Assembly: GCA_016946835.1 (NCBI GenBank)
Contig: JACVTC010000079.1
Location: 270,001 to 332,000 of the forward strand
Length of the DNA: 62,000 bases
Source of the DNA: Neocallimastix lanati (nom. inval.)
Taxonomy: Eukaryota > Neocallimastigomycota > Neocallimastigomycetes > Neocallimastigales > Neocallimastigaceae
Direction: 5' to 3'
This document shows positions 44,501 through 56,400 of the stretch, piece by piece (positions within the stretch are counted from its first letter, which is position 1; each line of letters opens with the position of its first letter). Under the pieces are notes generated by a model. It searched no databases, was not told the origin of the DNA, and was given only the letters and a program-made list of their open reading frames with translations. A program made the position numbers and the translations under genes.

Positions 44501-46847
44501 GAAGAAGTTGAGCTCCTTGGTCATACTCTTTCTACTAAGGGTATAAAACCTATGAATTCTAAAATAAAAGTTATTGCTAATTGGTTACCTCCTTCTAATT
44601 TAAAACAGTTACGTTCTTTCTTAGGGGCAATTGGATATTACCGGAAATTCATTAGCCATTTTGCCCAAATTGCTAAACCTTTATATGATTTAACAAAAAA
44701 GAATGTTCCTTTTGTTTGGTCTACCGAATCTAATAATGCATTTGAATTTTTAAAAATTCGTCTTATTAATGCACCTATATTGTCACCTCCAAATTTTGAT
44801 AAACCATTTATCGTTCGTTCAGATGCATCTAAATCAGGAATTGGCGGGGTACTACTTCAGTTAGACGATGACAACATTGAGAAGCCATTATATTATGAAA
44901 GTAGGACACTTTCCAATTCTGAAATCAATTATAGCATTACAGAACTTGAGGGGCTTGCCGCATTTTACTGTGTCATGAAATTTAAACCTTTTCTCACTGG
45001 TAATAGTTTTGAGACAATTCTTTATACCGATCATAAGCCTTTAGTTTACATATTTAAAAATAAAGAACCTTCTTCAGCAAGGCATGTCAAATGGATAACT
45101 GAGTTCAGTATTTTAAAAATTAAAGTGTTATATGAAGAGGGGAGGAGGAATGTAGTTGCTGATGCACTATCTAGATTACATTCTAACAATGAAAAATATA
45201 TAATCAAAAATATAAAAAATGATGATAAACATATAAAAAATAAAAATAAAAGAAATAATATAAAAAATTATAATAAAGATGTATTCAACCAAGTTATAAA
45301 TAATGAAATTCAAAATTGTGAAATTAAAAATAATGAAGAAATTAGAAATAAGAAAAATACTAAAATTAATAAAATAAAAGAGTTAGTGGATGAAATTAAG
45401 ATCAATAGTAATAATGAAAATTACGAAATGGAATATGAGGAAATTAAAAATAATGTAAATAACATTAATAAGTTTAATAAGTTTAATAATAAATTACATA
45501 ATAATAATAGTGAAAATAATGGTGTGGAAAATAAATTGAATGTGAATTATATGGTATTTCAAACTGAAGAAAATAATAAACATAGTTTTAATAATAATGA
45601 TAATAATAATAATAATATTAATCATGTTAATACCAATAATAATGATATTGATGATAGTACTGAAATACTAAATGATTTCTATAAAAAAATAATAAACCAG
45701 AAATTTGTATTAATTGATGGAGTTCAGTATTATAAAGATAATAATGAATTAAGAAAAGTAATATTTAATGATAATGAAAAATGGGAACTTATTAGTAAAG
45801 CTCATTGTTTAGGACATGAAGGTAACTTTAAAACCTACCATCGTTTGAAAAGGAACTATTATTGGATAGGAATGAATAAGGATATCAGATTATTTATTAA
45901 ATCTTGTCATGTATGTCAATTATGTAAACCACAACCACCGAATGTATTTACAGAAGATTTAGCTACACCCCCAGGTCTACCTTTTACTCGGGTAGGATTG
46001 GATTTAGTTGGACCCTTATACGAATCTTTCAGAGGTAATAAATATATAATAGTACTTGTAGATTATTTAACAAAATGGGTGGAAGCTGAAGCATTAGCCA
46101 AAACAGAATCAGAAGATGTCATTAGATTTTTAAATAATATATTTTCAAGACACGGGATTCCAGAGATATTAATTACTGATAATGGCCCGCAATTCATATC
46201 TGATAAAACAAAAGCTTTCCTAGATTTAAATGATGTCTATGTACATTATATTAGTACTTATCATCCTGCTTCTAACGGAGAAGTTGAAAACAGGAATAGA
46301 GAAATAGTCAAATATATTAGAATTCTTAAAAGCCAATTTAAAGAATTAAGTAAACAAAATCAAGAATGGGATGATATTTTACCTAGTGCACTTTGGGCTT
46401 TAAGAACAACAAAAAATGAAGTTACTAAATTTAGTAGTTTCGAATTACTCTATGGTAGGAAAGACTTACAACCATTTGAATTAGCAATTAATATTGACAA
46501 AAGATTTCCTGAAGAATCAGAAGAAGAATATTTTGTTCGAAAATTTATTAATCACCATAATTGGATTTCTGAAGCAATCAAAAATATTGAAACTGCAAAT
46601 GAATTATGGAAAGATAGGAGAAGACAGATTAAAAGATTAAGAAGTGAATTCAAACCAGGAGACCTAGTTTTAGTTAGAAATTTCAATCGAAGGAAACTAG
46701 ACCCTTATTATATCGGACCATTAAAAATAGTTAAACAGCAATTTAATACTGTCACAGTATGTGATCCTTATACGAACGAAATTGCAGAGAGAAACATTCA
46801 TCTAAAAAATGTAATTCCATATATTAGTAATTTCCTAAATTATAATC

Positions 46848-46852
<5 letters not shown>
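41366..46852 (+). CDS. A1 Pol (protease, RT, RNase H, integrase)
   Basis: Read by -1 shift from gag; about 1826 residues from the shift. Numbering from the internal ATG at 41495: about 430 Asn-rich residues with no known domain; aspartic protease FLDSCASVNLI (Asp at 450; DSC instead of the usual DSG) and ILIGIDTL flap region; a second Asn-rich linker; reverse transcriptase with VDYRKINN, MPFGLCNAPATFQ and YIDD (961-964); RNase H with VRSDAS and TDHKPL, ending VADALSRL; a third Asn/Lys linker; integrase HHCC finger (about 1437-1479), catalytic Asp 1503 and 1562 and Glu 1598 (DDX35E); then a GPY/F-type module YYIGPLKIV (about 1739). No chromodomain. All catalytic residues are present. The stop is followed at once by about 46 A residues. 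Confidence 0.95.
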
Positions 46853-46900
<48 letters not shown>

Positions 46901-47034
46901 ATGATATATATATAAAAAAAAAAAAAAAAAATTTTGATATATATAAAAAATATAAAAAAAAAAAAAATATAAAAAAAATATTATAAAATATATAATAGTA
47001 TTATTAGTTTAATAAATATTTTAATATGCTTATA

Positions 47035-47073
47035 GACTTCAAGGGACGAAGTCTAAGCTAAGTGGGGGCATCT
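47035..47073 (+). promoter_or_regulatory. A1 hairpin and polypurine tract
   Basis: GACTTC AAGGGAC GAAGTC (47035-47053) forms a 6-bp stem with a seven-base loop. It is followed by the tract AAGTGGGGGCATCT (47060-47073) directly before the 3' LTR. The same pair occurs in B and A2. Confidence 0.8.
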
Positions 47074-47687
47074 TGATGCATGTCCAGTAAAAATAATAGA
47101 AAATAATAGAAAAATTATTTAGAAAAATTATTAATATAAATATTTATTAAAAATTAATTTTATATAATGAATCTTAAAATATATTATTAATATATTATTA
47201 AAGATAATTTATTATTATTAATTATTAAAATATTAAATTAAATAATAATATTAAAAATATTAAAAGAATTGTTGATAATATAGTAAAATTAGTTATATTA
47301 ATTATAACGGAGATTGAATGTTTAATTAAATTGATGTTAATATTAAAATAATTTTTAAATAATGTTAAACAATATGAATTAATAGTTATAAGTAAAAAGT
47401 TATGAATATTTATATTTATTAATTAATTTTAGTGTTTCGATAAATAAAATTTATAAAATTAGTAAAAATATAATTATGAAAATAATTTATAAATAAATAT
47501 TTTCTTTTTTTTTAAGGAATAATAATAAAACATGTATTTTTTTTATGATAAAATATAATAAATAAAATAATAAAAGATAAATAAATAAAAAGTAAATATA
47601 ATTATTGTAATATAATATTCTTGGAGTAATTCCCTTTTGCACAAACGCCCAACTAACATATACGGTATTTAATAAAATATCGTATCA
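47074..47687 (+). repeat. A1 3' LTR
   Basis: 614 bp, apparently identical to the A1 5' LTR. It is followed by TTTTTA and the B element. Confidence 0.95.
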
Positions 47688-47693
47688 TTTTTA

Positions 47694-48158
47694 TGATACG
47701 TGACCACTATAAATATGATATTTAGGTAGATTCTTTAGGTTAAAGAAATACTTAAATATTATTGGTCAATAATAATTTTATAATAATATATATAATTTTA
47801 GAATAATAATTATTAAACGGAGAATTCTTTTATTTATAAGTTTATACTTATGATAAATTAATTCATATAAATAGCTATTTTATATTTTATTTTAGTATAG
47901 TTAAAAAGAGATATTATATATATTTGAGATAATTAATTATAATATTTATATAAGAGAGTAATAATAATAATTTATGTAATAATTAATAATTAATAATAAA
48001 TAAAGAGAACATTAAAAAGATATATTTATTACTTTATTTTATATTATTGTATGTGTTATTTCTAATTAATATTAGAATATATTATTTTGTCATAATTCCT
48101 TATTGTCATTGCCCATAAATAAATATTAATTTAGATACATAAATAAAATACCGTATCA
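47694..48158 (+). repeat. B 5' LTR
   Basis: 465 bp with a 7-bp perfect terminal inversion TGATACG/CGTATCA. Apart from the last ~14 bases (AAATACCGTATCA versus AAATATCGTATCA) it is largely unlike the A LTR. Confidence 0.95.
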
Positions 48159-48162
48159 AATT

Positions 48163-48178
48163 TGGTGGAGAATCCGGG
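48163..48178 (+). other. B primer binding site
   Basis: TGGTGGAGAATCCGGG, identical to the A1 and A2 site, four bases after the LTR. Confidence 0.85.
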
Positions 48179-48393
48179 CGTGACAATAGCAAAATAATAT
48201 GAAAATAATATTAATAAAATAATACATCTACATAATAAATATATAATAAATATTATTTAGTATATATATAAAAAGAATTTAATTAGTTTAAATTAGTTAT
48301 TAATAATTATAATAGTAATAGTTATAATAATATTAAATTGAATTAGAAAATTGTAATAAAAAATATATATAAGAATAAATAAAATTTTTAAAG

Positions 48394-49845
48394 ATGAATG
48401 TTTTTAAGATATTAAGTACGTTACCATTATTAGAAAATTATAATAATGATATCAATGAATGGATAGAAGAATTAACCGAGTCATTTGAATTATGGGATAT
48501 AAAAGAACAAGAAAGAAGATTTATTTTATGTAAAGAATGTGTAAATAAAGAAATTAGGTATGTTCTTGATGAATTAAAGGAAGAAAAGAATCAGGTTCCT
48601 AGCTTAAAAGAAATAAAAATAGCCTTAGAAGAATATCTAGAAATAACACCAAGCGTGAAATATTGGAACTTAATTAATTTGAAAATTAATTCAAATGAAT
48701 CAATTAGTAATTTTAATTATAAATACTTAAGAAAATATAATGATATTGATAATAATATAAAGAAATTAATTACTGTTAATAATTATGTTAATTCAATTAA
48801 GTCTAGAATATATCCTTGTTTAAGAATATTAGAAGAAGAAATCGAAGATATAAACGAAGCTCTCAAGTATGCAGAAAAAGTTGAAAGAATTGAAAAGAAA
48901 TTAAATTTAAATTTAAATAATATTTATAAGAATAATAATCAAAAATGGAATAATAATAATTTCAAAATGAATAAATTAAATAGTAATATAAACAATAAGA
49001 ATAATAAAATTATGTGCTTTAGATGCTATGAGTTAGGTCATAAAGCTGTTAATTGTAGACACACATTTAAAGAATTAGCGGAATTAGAAAGAACTGGAAT
49101 TTTGGAAATAAATAAAAGAAGAAATTTTATACCTGGAATCCATAATAATTATAATTATAAATTTAATTTATATGATAGAAATAAAAACTATAATAATTAT
49201 TATCGTAGAAATTATAATTTAAATAGTAATATTACTGAAAATTATCATAATATGACTAGTTTTGGTAAAAAGCATAATGTGAATAGAGAAATTTATAGAA
49301 ATAATTATAATTTAAATAATAATTTTGGTAATAATAATTATAATAATTTAAATAATTATCTATATAAAAGTAATTATGATTTAAATAAAAATTTTGGTAC
49401 CAATAACAATAACAGTAATTTAAATGAGAATATAAATAAAATAAAATGTAGAATCAGCAATAATCAGGGTATAAATTATAATAAGCAAGGAAATAAAGAT
49501 GTTAATATTGGAAATGAAATTAATTTCAACAATAATTTAAATACTAATTGTGTAGAAAATACGTTTAATTCAAATATAAATAATATTCAGGATAATATAA
49601 TTGGAAATAATATAAATAAAAACAATAATGGATATAGTAGAAACATAAATTCATTAGGAAATAATAATAGTTTTAATAATAACAATACTAATAACAATAC
49701 TAATTATACAAATAACGAAAATAAAAATGTTAATAATGTTATTGAAATAAATTATAATAAAAACAATAATAACAATAATAACAGTAATAATAATAATAAT
49801 CATAAAAAAAAAAAAAAAAATAACAATAGAAAAAAAAATAAATAA
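48394..49845 (+). CDS. B Gag (only protein of element B)
   Basis: 483 residues, intact. It begins MNVFKILSTLPLLENYNNDI and aligns through its first ~170 residues with A Gag: LPLLENY/LPYLANY, EWIEEL/SWIEDF, EEYLEITPS/EDYLEITQN, NYVNSIKSRIY/DYLNAIHDRVY, EALKYAEKVER/EAFEVAERAEK. A zinc knuckle CFRCYELGHKAVNC (about 209-222) follows, then a long Asn-rich tail ending in Lys/Asn. The two Gags are clearly homologous but diverged, so B is not a recent deletion of A. An intact frame without pol implies that Gag itself is under selection, probably to form or join particles that package B RNA, with reverse transcription supplied by A. Confidence 0.9.
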   Translation: MNVFKILSTLPLLENYNNDINEWIEELTESFELWDIKEQERRFILCKECVNKEIRYVLDELKEEKNQVPSLKEIKIALEEYLEITPSVKYWNLINLKINSNESISNFNYKYLRKYNDIDNNIKKLITVNNYVNSIKSRIYPCLRILEEEIEDINEALKYAEKVERIEKKLNLNLNNIYKNNNQKWNNNNFKMNKLNSNINNKNNKIMCFRCYELGHKAVNCRHTFKELAELERTGILEINKRRNFIPGIHNNYNYKFNLYDRNKNYNNYYRRNYNLNSNITENYHNMTSFGKKHNVNREIYRNNYNLNNNFGNNNYNNLNNYLYKSNYDLNKNFGTNNNNSNLNENINKIKCRISNNQGINYNKQGNKDVNIGNEINFNNNLNTNCVENTFNSNINNIQDNIIGNNINKNNNGYSRNINSLGNNNSFNNNNTNNNTNYTNNENKNVNNVIEINYNKNNNNNNNSNNNNNHKKKKKNNNRKKNK

Positions 49846-49981
49846 ATAAATAATTTAATTATGATGAAGTATTAATAAATAAATAATTATATATATATAA
49901 CAATAATTTAAATTAAATTAATTCGAAATTTCAAGATTTCGAATTTCAAAAATTAAAATAATCATTAATTCAAAAATTTAA

Positions 49982-50022
<41 letters not shown>

Positions 50023-50045
50023 CCAATAATTAAATTTTAATAAAC

Positions 50046-50076
<31 letters not shown>

Positions 50077-50091
50077 TTATATTATTATTGA
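49846..50091 (+). other. B non-coding 3' region
   Basis: AT-rich with two A-runs near 49990-50070 and no open frame. This is where pol would be, and no remnant of it is visible. Confidence 0.7.
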
Positions 50092-50130
50092 GACTTCAGG
50101 GGACGAAGTCTAATTTAAGTGGGGGCGTCT
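50092..50130 (+). promoter_or_regulatory. B hairpin and polypurine tract
   Basis: GACTTC AGGGGAC GAAGTC (50092-50110), then AAGTGGGGGCGTCT (50117-50130) before the LTR. The stem is identical to A's; one loop base and one tract base differ. Confidence 0.8.
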
Positions 50131-50595
50131 TGATACGTGACCACTATAAATATGATATTTAGGTAGATTCTTTAGGTTAAAGAAATACTTAAATATTATT
50201 GGTCAATAATAATTTTATAATAATATATATAATTTTAGAATAATAATTATTAAACGGAGAATTCTTTTATTTATAAGTTTATACTTATGATAAATTAATT
50301 CATATAAATAGCTATTTTATATTTTATTTTAGTATAGTTAAAAAGAGATATTATATATATTTGAGATAATTAATTATAATATTTATATAAGAGAGTAATA
50401 ATAATAATTTATGTAATAATTAATAATTAATAATAAATAAAGAGAACATTAAAAAGATATATTTATTACTTTATTTTATATTATTGTATGTGTTATTTCT
50501 AATTAATATTAGAATATATTATTTTGTCATAATTCCTTATTGTCATTGCCCATAAATAAATATTAATTTAGATACATAAATAAAATACCGTATCA
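50131..50595 (+). repeat. B 3' LTR
   Basis: 465 bp, apparently identical to the B 5' LTR. It is followed by TTTA and then the A2 LTR. Confidence 0.95.
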
Positions 50596-50599
50596 TTTA

Positions 50600-51219
50600 T
50601 GATGCATGTCCAGTAAAAATAATAGAAAATAATAGAAAAATTATTTAGAAAAATTATTAATATAAATATTTATTAAAAAATTAATTTTATATAATGAATC
50701 TTAAAATATATTATTAATATATTATTAAAGATAATTTATTATTATTAATTATTAAAATATTAAATTAAATAATAATATTAAAAATATTAAAAGAATTGTT
50801 GATAATATAGTAAAATTAGTTATATTAATTATAACGGAGATTGAATGTTTAATTAAATTGATGTTAATATTAAAATAATTTTTAAATAATGTTAAACAAT
50901 ATGAATTAATAGTTATAAGTAAAAAGTTATGAATATTTATATTTATTAATTAATTTTAGTGTTTCGATAAATAAAATTTATAAAATTAGTAAAAAAATAT
51001 AATTATGAAAATAATTTATAAATAAATATTTTCTTTTTTTTAAGGAATAATAATAAAACATGTATTTTTTTTTTTTATGATAAAATATAATAAATAAAAT
51101 AATAAAAGATAAATAAATAAAAAGTAAATATAATTATTGTAATATAATATTCTTGGAGTAATTCCCTTTTGCACAAACGCCCAACTAACATATACGGTAT
51201 TTAATAAAATATCGTATCA
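50600..51219 (+). repeat. A2 5' LTR
   Basis: 620 bp, TGATGCATG to CGTATCA. It carries longer A- and T-runs than A1 (for example after ACATGTA). Confidence 0.95.
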
Positions 51220-51223
51220 AAAA

Positions 51224-51239
51224 TGGTGGAGAATCCGGG
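51224..51239 (+). other. A2 primer binding site
   Basis: TGGTGGAGAATCCGGG, as in A1 and B. Confidence 0.85.
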
Positions 51240-51369
51240 CGTGCAAACCAAGAATATTATGAAATTTATATTTATATTGATATTTACTTTTTAAAAAATA
51301 AAGACAATTAAATAATTAATATTAAATTAAAATTAAATAATTAATTTTTTTATAATAGTAATATATAAA

Positions 51370-51401
<32 letters not shown>

Positions 51402-51437
51402 ACGCCTAAAATTATTATGATTATTATTAAATAATAA

Positions 51438-51593
51438 TTAAAGGTAACTGGGAGTTCGAACCAGAATAAAAACGAATAAGTCTTTAATTATTATTATTAG
51501 TATAGTTAATTTTTTTTTATTATCATCTTTATTAGTAATTAAAGACAACTGGGAATTCGGACCAGTATAAAAACGAATAAACCTTTAATTAAG
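51438..51593 (+). promoter_or_regulatory. Paired leader hairpins of A2
   Basis: CTGGGAGTTCGAACCAG (51448-51464) and CTGGGAATTCGGACCAG (51549-51565), unchanged from A1 although the nearby AAT repeats differ in length. Confidence 0.6.
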
Positions 51594-51987
51594 AAATGAT
51601 ATTATAATAAAAAGTAGTAATAGTTTAGTATAAAAATTAATATTAAATAATATTTTATTAATAGTATATGTGATAATATTTAGAAAAAAAAAATAATAGA
51701 TAATATTTTAATAATAATAATAAATAATATTTTAGTAATGGTGAATTAAGTAATAATTAATAATAATAAATGATATTTTAGTAATAGTGAATTAAGCAAT
51801 AATTAATAATAATAAATAATATTTTAGTAATAGTAATATTTTAGTAATAGTGTATAAAATAAGAATTAATAATAATAATAATAATAATTAAATGATATTT
51901 TAGTAATAGTGAATTAAGTAATAATTAATAATAATAAATAATATTTTAGTAATAGTGAATTAATAATTAATAATAATAAATAATATT

Positions 51988-52039
<52 letters not shown>

Positions 52040-52125
52040 TAATAATAACAATAATAAAAATAATATTATTATACTCGTAAAAGTATATAAGAATATAATT
52101 TCAAATTAAAATAATAATTAGATAA

Positions 52126-53430
52126 ATGGCGGACGCTTCGAAAATTAGAAGAGACTTACCATACTTAGCAAATTATGGTAAGGACATAGATTCTTGGATA
52201 GAAGATTTCAAAAATGTTATGGAAATTTACAACATTGAGGAACCAAACAGAATTTTTATTTGGGTAAAGAACGCAGTAGAGGCTGACATAAAAAACCTTT
52301 TAAAATCTTTATGTACTACAAGAAATAATGTTAAAAGGTTTCCCTCATATAAAGAAATCCAGAGAGCCATTGAAGATTATTTAGAAATTACTCAAAATGA
52401 TAAGTGTTCAATTTTAAAGGCCTTAAAAATAAAAAGAAATGAAACAATTAAAGGATTTAATTATAATTATTTAACTCTTTATCATCGACTTGACTTGGAA
52501 TATAAAAAATTAATATGTGTCGATGATTATTTAAATGCTATACATGATAGGGTATATGTACATTCTCAAGTAATTTTGGCCAACTGTAAAACATTAACAG
52601 AAGCGTTCGAAGTAGCAGAACGTGCAGAAAAAGCTGAAGTACGAACTATAACAAACAAAAATTCTCAGAATGTTATGGTATATCAAAACAACATAAATAA
52701 AAATAATAACAATTTATTAAATCATCCAATTTATAGGAGCTTAAGAGAACATGGAAATAATTTAGATAATTCATATCAAGCGTCATCATATGTTATGGGT
52801 TATATAAATGAAAACTCCACCAATAATAGAATGTTTACACCAGGTAGATATAGTAACAATAAAAATAAAAGTTTTAATAATAATAATAATTATTATCACG
52901 GAGTAGAACAAATTCAACAAAATAATACTTATGATACAAGAAGATTCTATAATAACTACGAACCAAAAGCTAGAAAATCAGTTATGTGTTACTCATGTAA
53001 ACAAGTAGGACATAAAGCTTATGAATGTCCTAATAATAAAAATAATGGTAGTAATAGAAATAATAATCTTTATAATATGAATAATAATGATATGGGTAAT
53101 AATTATAATAATAATTTTGATTATAATAATAATAGTAATAAATATAACAATTATTATAATAATAGTAATAAAAATGGCTACAATAATTCTTTTAATGGTA
53201 GTAATTATTACTTTAATAAAAATAATAAATTTACTGGAAATAATATTGCTAATAGAAATAATCATAATTTTAATGAGAATAATATTCCCACTGGAAATAA
53301 TAATTTTAATAGAAATTCTAATGGAATAAATCAGGATATTAATACTACTAGTTCAAATATTAATAGTAATTTCAAAGCTAATGTAAATAATAATAATAAT
53401 AATGGAGATAGCTTTAATAATTTAAACTAA
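52126..53430 (+). CDS. A2 Gag
   Basis: 434 residues, with the same domain plan as A1 Gag: capsid-like region, CCHC knuckle and Asn-rich tail. Three substitutions are visible: Ile to Val in MVYQNN, Ser to Asn in NKNNNN, and Asn to His in NRNNHN. The stop abuts the slippery heptamer. Confidence 0.95.
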   Translation: MADASKIRRDLPYLANYGKDIDSWIEDFKNVMEIYNIEEPNRIFIWVKNAVEADIKNLLKSLCTTRNNVKRFPSYKEIQRAIEDYLEITQNDKCSILKALKIKRNETIKGFNYNYLTLYHRLDLEYKKLICVDDYLNAIHDRVYVHSQVILANCKTLTEAFEVAERAEKAEVRTITNKNSQNVMVYQNNINKNNNNLLNHPIYRSLREHGNNLDNSYQASSYVMGYINENSTNNRMFTPGRYSNNKNKSFNNNNNYYHGVEQIQQNNTYDTRRFYNNYEPKARKSVMCYSCKQVGHKAYECPNNKNNGSNRNNNLYNMNNNDMGNNYNNNFDYNNNSNKYNNYYNNSNKNGYNNSFNGSNYYFNKNNKFTGNNIANRNNHNFNENNIPTGNNNFNRNSNGINQDINTTSSNINSNFKANVNNNNNNGDSFNNLN

Positions 53431-53453
53431 ATAATGGGAGAAGGACAACTCCC
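53421..53453 (+). promoter_or_regulatory. A2 -1 ribosomal frameshift signal
   Basis: TTTAAAC at 53421-53427 and hairpin GGGAGAAGGACAACTCCC at 53436-53453, identical to A1, including the 8-base spacer. Confidence 0.9.
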
Positions 53454-56400
53454 GTTAACCAAACCAAACTTCAAACTTATAATAAAAATAATAGTATTAA
53501 TGAAGAATATGTAAATTTAACATACTCTCCCAAGTTAAATAATAATACTATGAAAACAAAAAATAATTATAATAATACTAATGATAATAATTTACATAAT
53601 AATAATAATAATAATAACTTACATAATAATAATAATAATAATAATAATTCATATAATGCTAGTGCAACTTCAAATAATGATGTAATAAATAATGGATATC
53701 CTTATAATGATAATTCACATAATTATGATATAAACAATAATTATTTAAATAAGAATAATAAAATAAATTATACAAACAGTTTATTTGATGATAATCATAC
53801 AAGTATTGATAATATTTATTCCAATAATAATAATAATAATAACTTAAATAATATAGAATATCTTAGTAAGAATACTAGTAACGGTTATAAATTAAATAAT
53901 AGTAATCATAACAACATCTATGAAAATGACACTATTAATAAACAAGTTAACAATGATGTTAATATAAATAATACTTATAAAAATAATAATGATGATCAAA
54001 GTAACAATGAAATTGATTTAAATAGAATTTCTATAAATGATAATGAAAAGAAAATTAATAATGAACCTAATTCAAATAATATTTATAATAATTTTGATAA
54101 TTACCATAATGAGGAAATTATCGCTGTTGCCCAAAAGAAAGGTAAAAATAATTCAATAAAAATCTCCCCATATACCAAAGAAATAAAGAAAAAGCTTATA
54201 GATAATCCAGTTCCAATTATTACAAATGCTATGAAGAAAAATACTATTATGAAAAGAAAATTAAACGTTAATAAATTAGCAACTACAGGAACACCTGATA
54301 TGATAATAGATGAGGGAGGAACGAATGTCAAACTATCAACAGAAAAAGAAGAAGGTAAAGAATTTAAAGAAAATAAAGATCATAAAAATGTTACTTTCAA
54401 TGAATCTATTGAAATTTTTGAGGATTCACAACCACCAACTAATCAAACAATAACTAATAATAATACAAATAAATTAGAATATTTGGATCTTTCTTATATC
54501 AATCAACCAAATATTAGAAATGTAAAAAAAGCGAATAAATTGAATAAAATAAATGAAATACTGAGCAGTAACAAAGATGATATACCCATCAATGTTAAAA
54601 GTTATTCCAAGCCAGAGAAACACATAAAAATGATGGAAGATTTTAATGAATTTAAAATTAAGGACTTTATCAAGGAAGTAGCATCAACCGAAGTCATAAC
54701 GAAGTTAGTATATTTGTTAGACCTGTTTCCAAAGTTCAGGTCAGAATTTACAAAAGCATTAAAATTAACCGAAGGAAAAGAGAAAATAAAGAAAAATTTG
54801 AATACATCTTTAATAAATGTAATGACAATTATAAGCCAACATAAAGTGATTAAAGTTAAAGGCACTGTGGATAAGAAACCAGCTGAAATTTTCTTGGACT
54901 CGTGTGCTAGCGTTAATTTGATTACCACTACGGCTTTAAAAAAATTTAAAATTAATAAAAATCCTATTGGGAGAATATCCGAAAAAATTTTTCAGGTATA
55001 TTCCAACAATTCAACTTGTTCAGATATTTATGAACTAAAAATATCTATTGGAAATTACACTTTTATCGATTACTTTAGGAAAATTGATAAGGATGATATC
55101 TTTGATATATTAATAGGTATTGACACACTTAAACGAAATAGATTTGATATAAATTTAGTTAATGATACCTTATATCATATTGATGAAAATAATAATCCTA
55201 TAGAATTAGCTTCTTTATTTTATGATGTTAGCTTGAGTCCTTCTGAAAGTACAAATAGAATTAATGACGAAGAAAATAATATGAATAAGGAGAATAATAT
55301 AAATAATAATTCTTCTGAAGAGAATGATGAGGATTCTGAAACTAGTTGGAGTGACAATGATAATAATAATGATAATAATAATATACTTTTTACATATGCT
55401 AAATCAGAGTTGCCTAATATTAACATAAATAATTTTAATGTAAAATTACCTTTCTTTAATAGTGTCGACATCGATAAAGAAAATAATATCAAAATAAAAA
55501 CGAATAATAATAAGAATGATGATAAAATTGACAATTATAAAATAAATGATCATAAAATTAATTCTAAAGTTACAAACAATATAAATCCCATACTACATTC
55601 TAAACTTCCATCAAAAATCGATTCTGATCAAAACGGCAATAACAAATTAAATAGTAATTATAAATTAGTAGATAGAAATATTGAAAGGAAAGAATATAAG
55701 AATAAAACGGTTGATATTACAACACAATTGATTCCATCTCTTTTATTAATAACTAATGAAGTACTACATAATGAAAACGAGGTTTGCACAGACGACACAA
55801 TATCTAAACTGGAAATGATTCACTCTATTGTAAAAAAATTACCAGAAAATTTGAAAGCTGATGTAGAAAAATTATTTTTAAATTATATTAGTGTTCTTGC
55901 ACTGAAAACTGACGATTTGGGTTCGTCAAAGCTATATCCTCATAGAATTAATTTAATACCAGGAACAACACCTATTAAACAGAGGGCCTACCGTATTTCA
56001 AAAGTGCAAGCTGATGCACTTAAAAAGGAATTAATTAAACTTATAAATAATAACTTAATTGTCCCTTCTAGTTCTCCTTGGTCTTCTCCTGTAGTACTGG
56101 TACCGAAAAAGAATGGTCAAGTGAGAATGTGTGTTGACTACAGGAAGATTAATAATTGTACATTAAAGGACGCTTATGCACTTCCTTTAATAGATGATAT
56201 ACTTTACTATGTTAGCGGTGATATTTCTATTTTGTCTACTATTGATCTCTTCTCAGGGTACCATCAGATTCCTATGCATTCTGATGATAAAGATATCACT
56301 TGCTTTACGACCATTTACGGAAACTTTAATTTTGAAGTTATGCCTTTTGGACTATGCAACGCTCCCGCTACTTTTCAAAGGGAGATGAACAGAATATTTT

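Larger units (their letters stand above)
38559..47687 (+). mobile_element. Element A1, 9.1 kb Ty3-like retrotransposon
   Basis: Two 614-bp LTRs (38559-39172 and 47074-47687, TGATGCATG to CGTATCA) bound a PBS, leader, gag, frameshift signal, pol and PPT. Both LTRs are the same length, and I see no difference between them. Flanks share TTTT. Both reading frames are intact, so it looks recently active. Confidence 0.95.
47694..50595 (+). mobile_element. Element B, gag-only LTR retrotransposon (2.9 kb)
   Basis: Two 465-bp LTRs (47694-48158 and 50131-50595, TGATACG to CGTATCA, apparently identical) enclose a PBS, an intact gag and a PPT, but no protease, RT or integrase. It is flanked by TTTA on both sides (47690-47693 and 50596-50599). 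PBS, PPT, hairpin and LTR ends match element A. Confidence 0.93.

Noticed and set aside
41495-46852. Pol starting independently at the ATG at 41495.
   Set aside because: The pol frame is open upstream exactly to a slippery heptamer with a hairpin, so -1 frameshifting explains it better.
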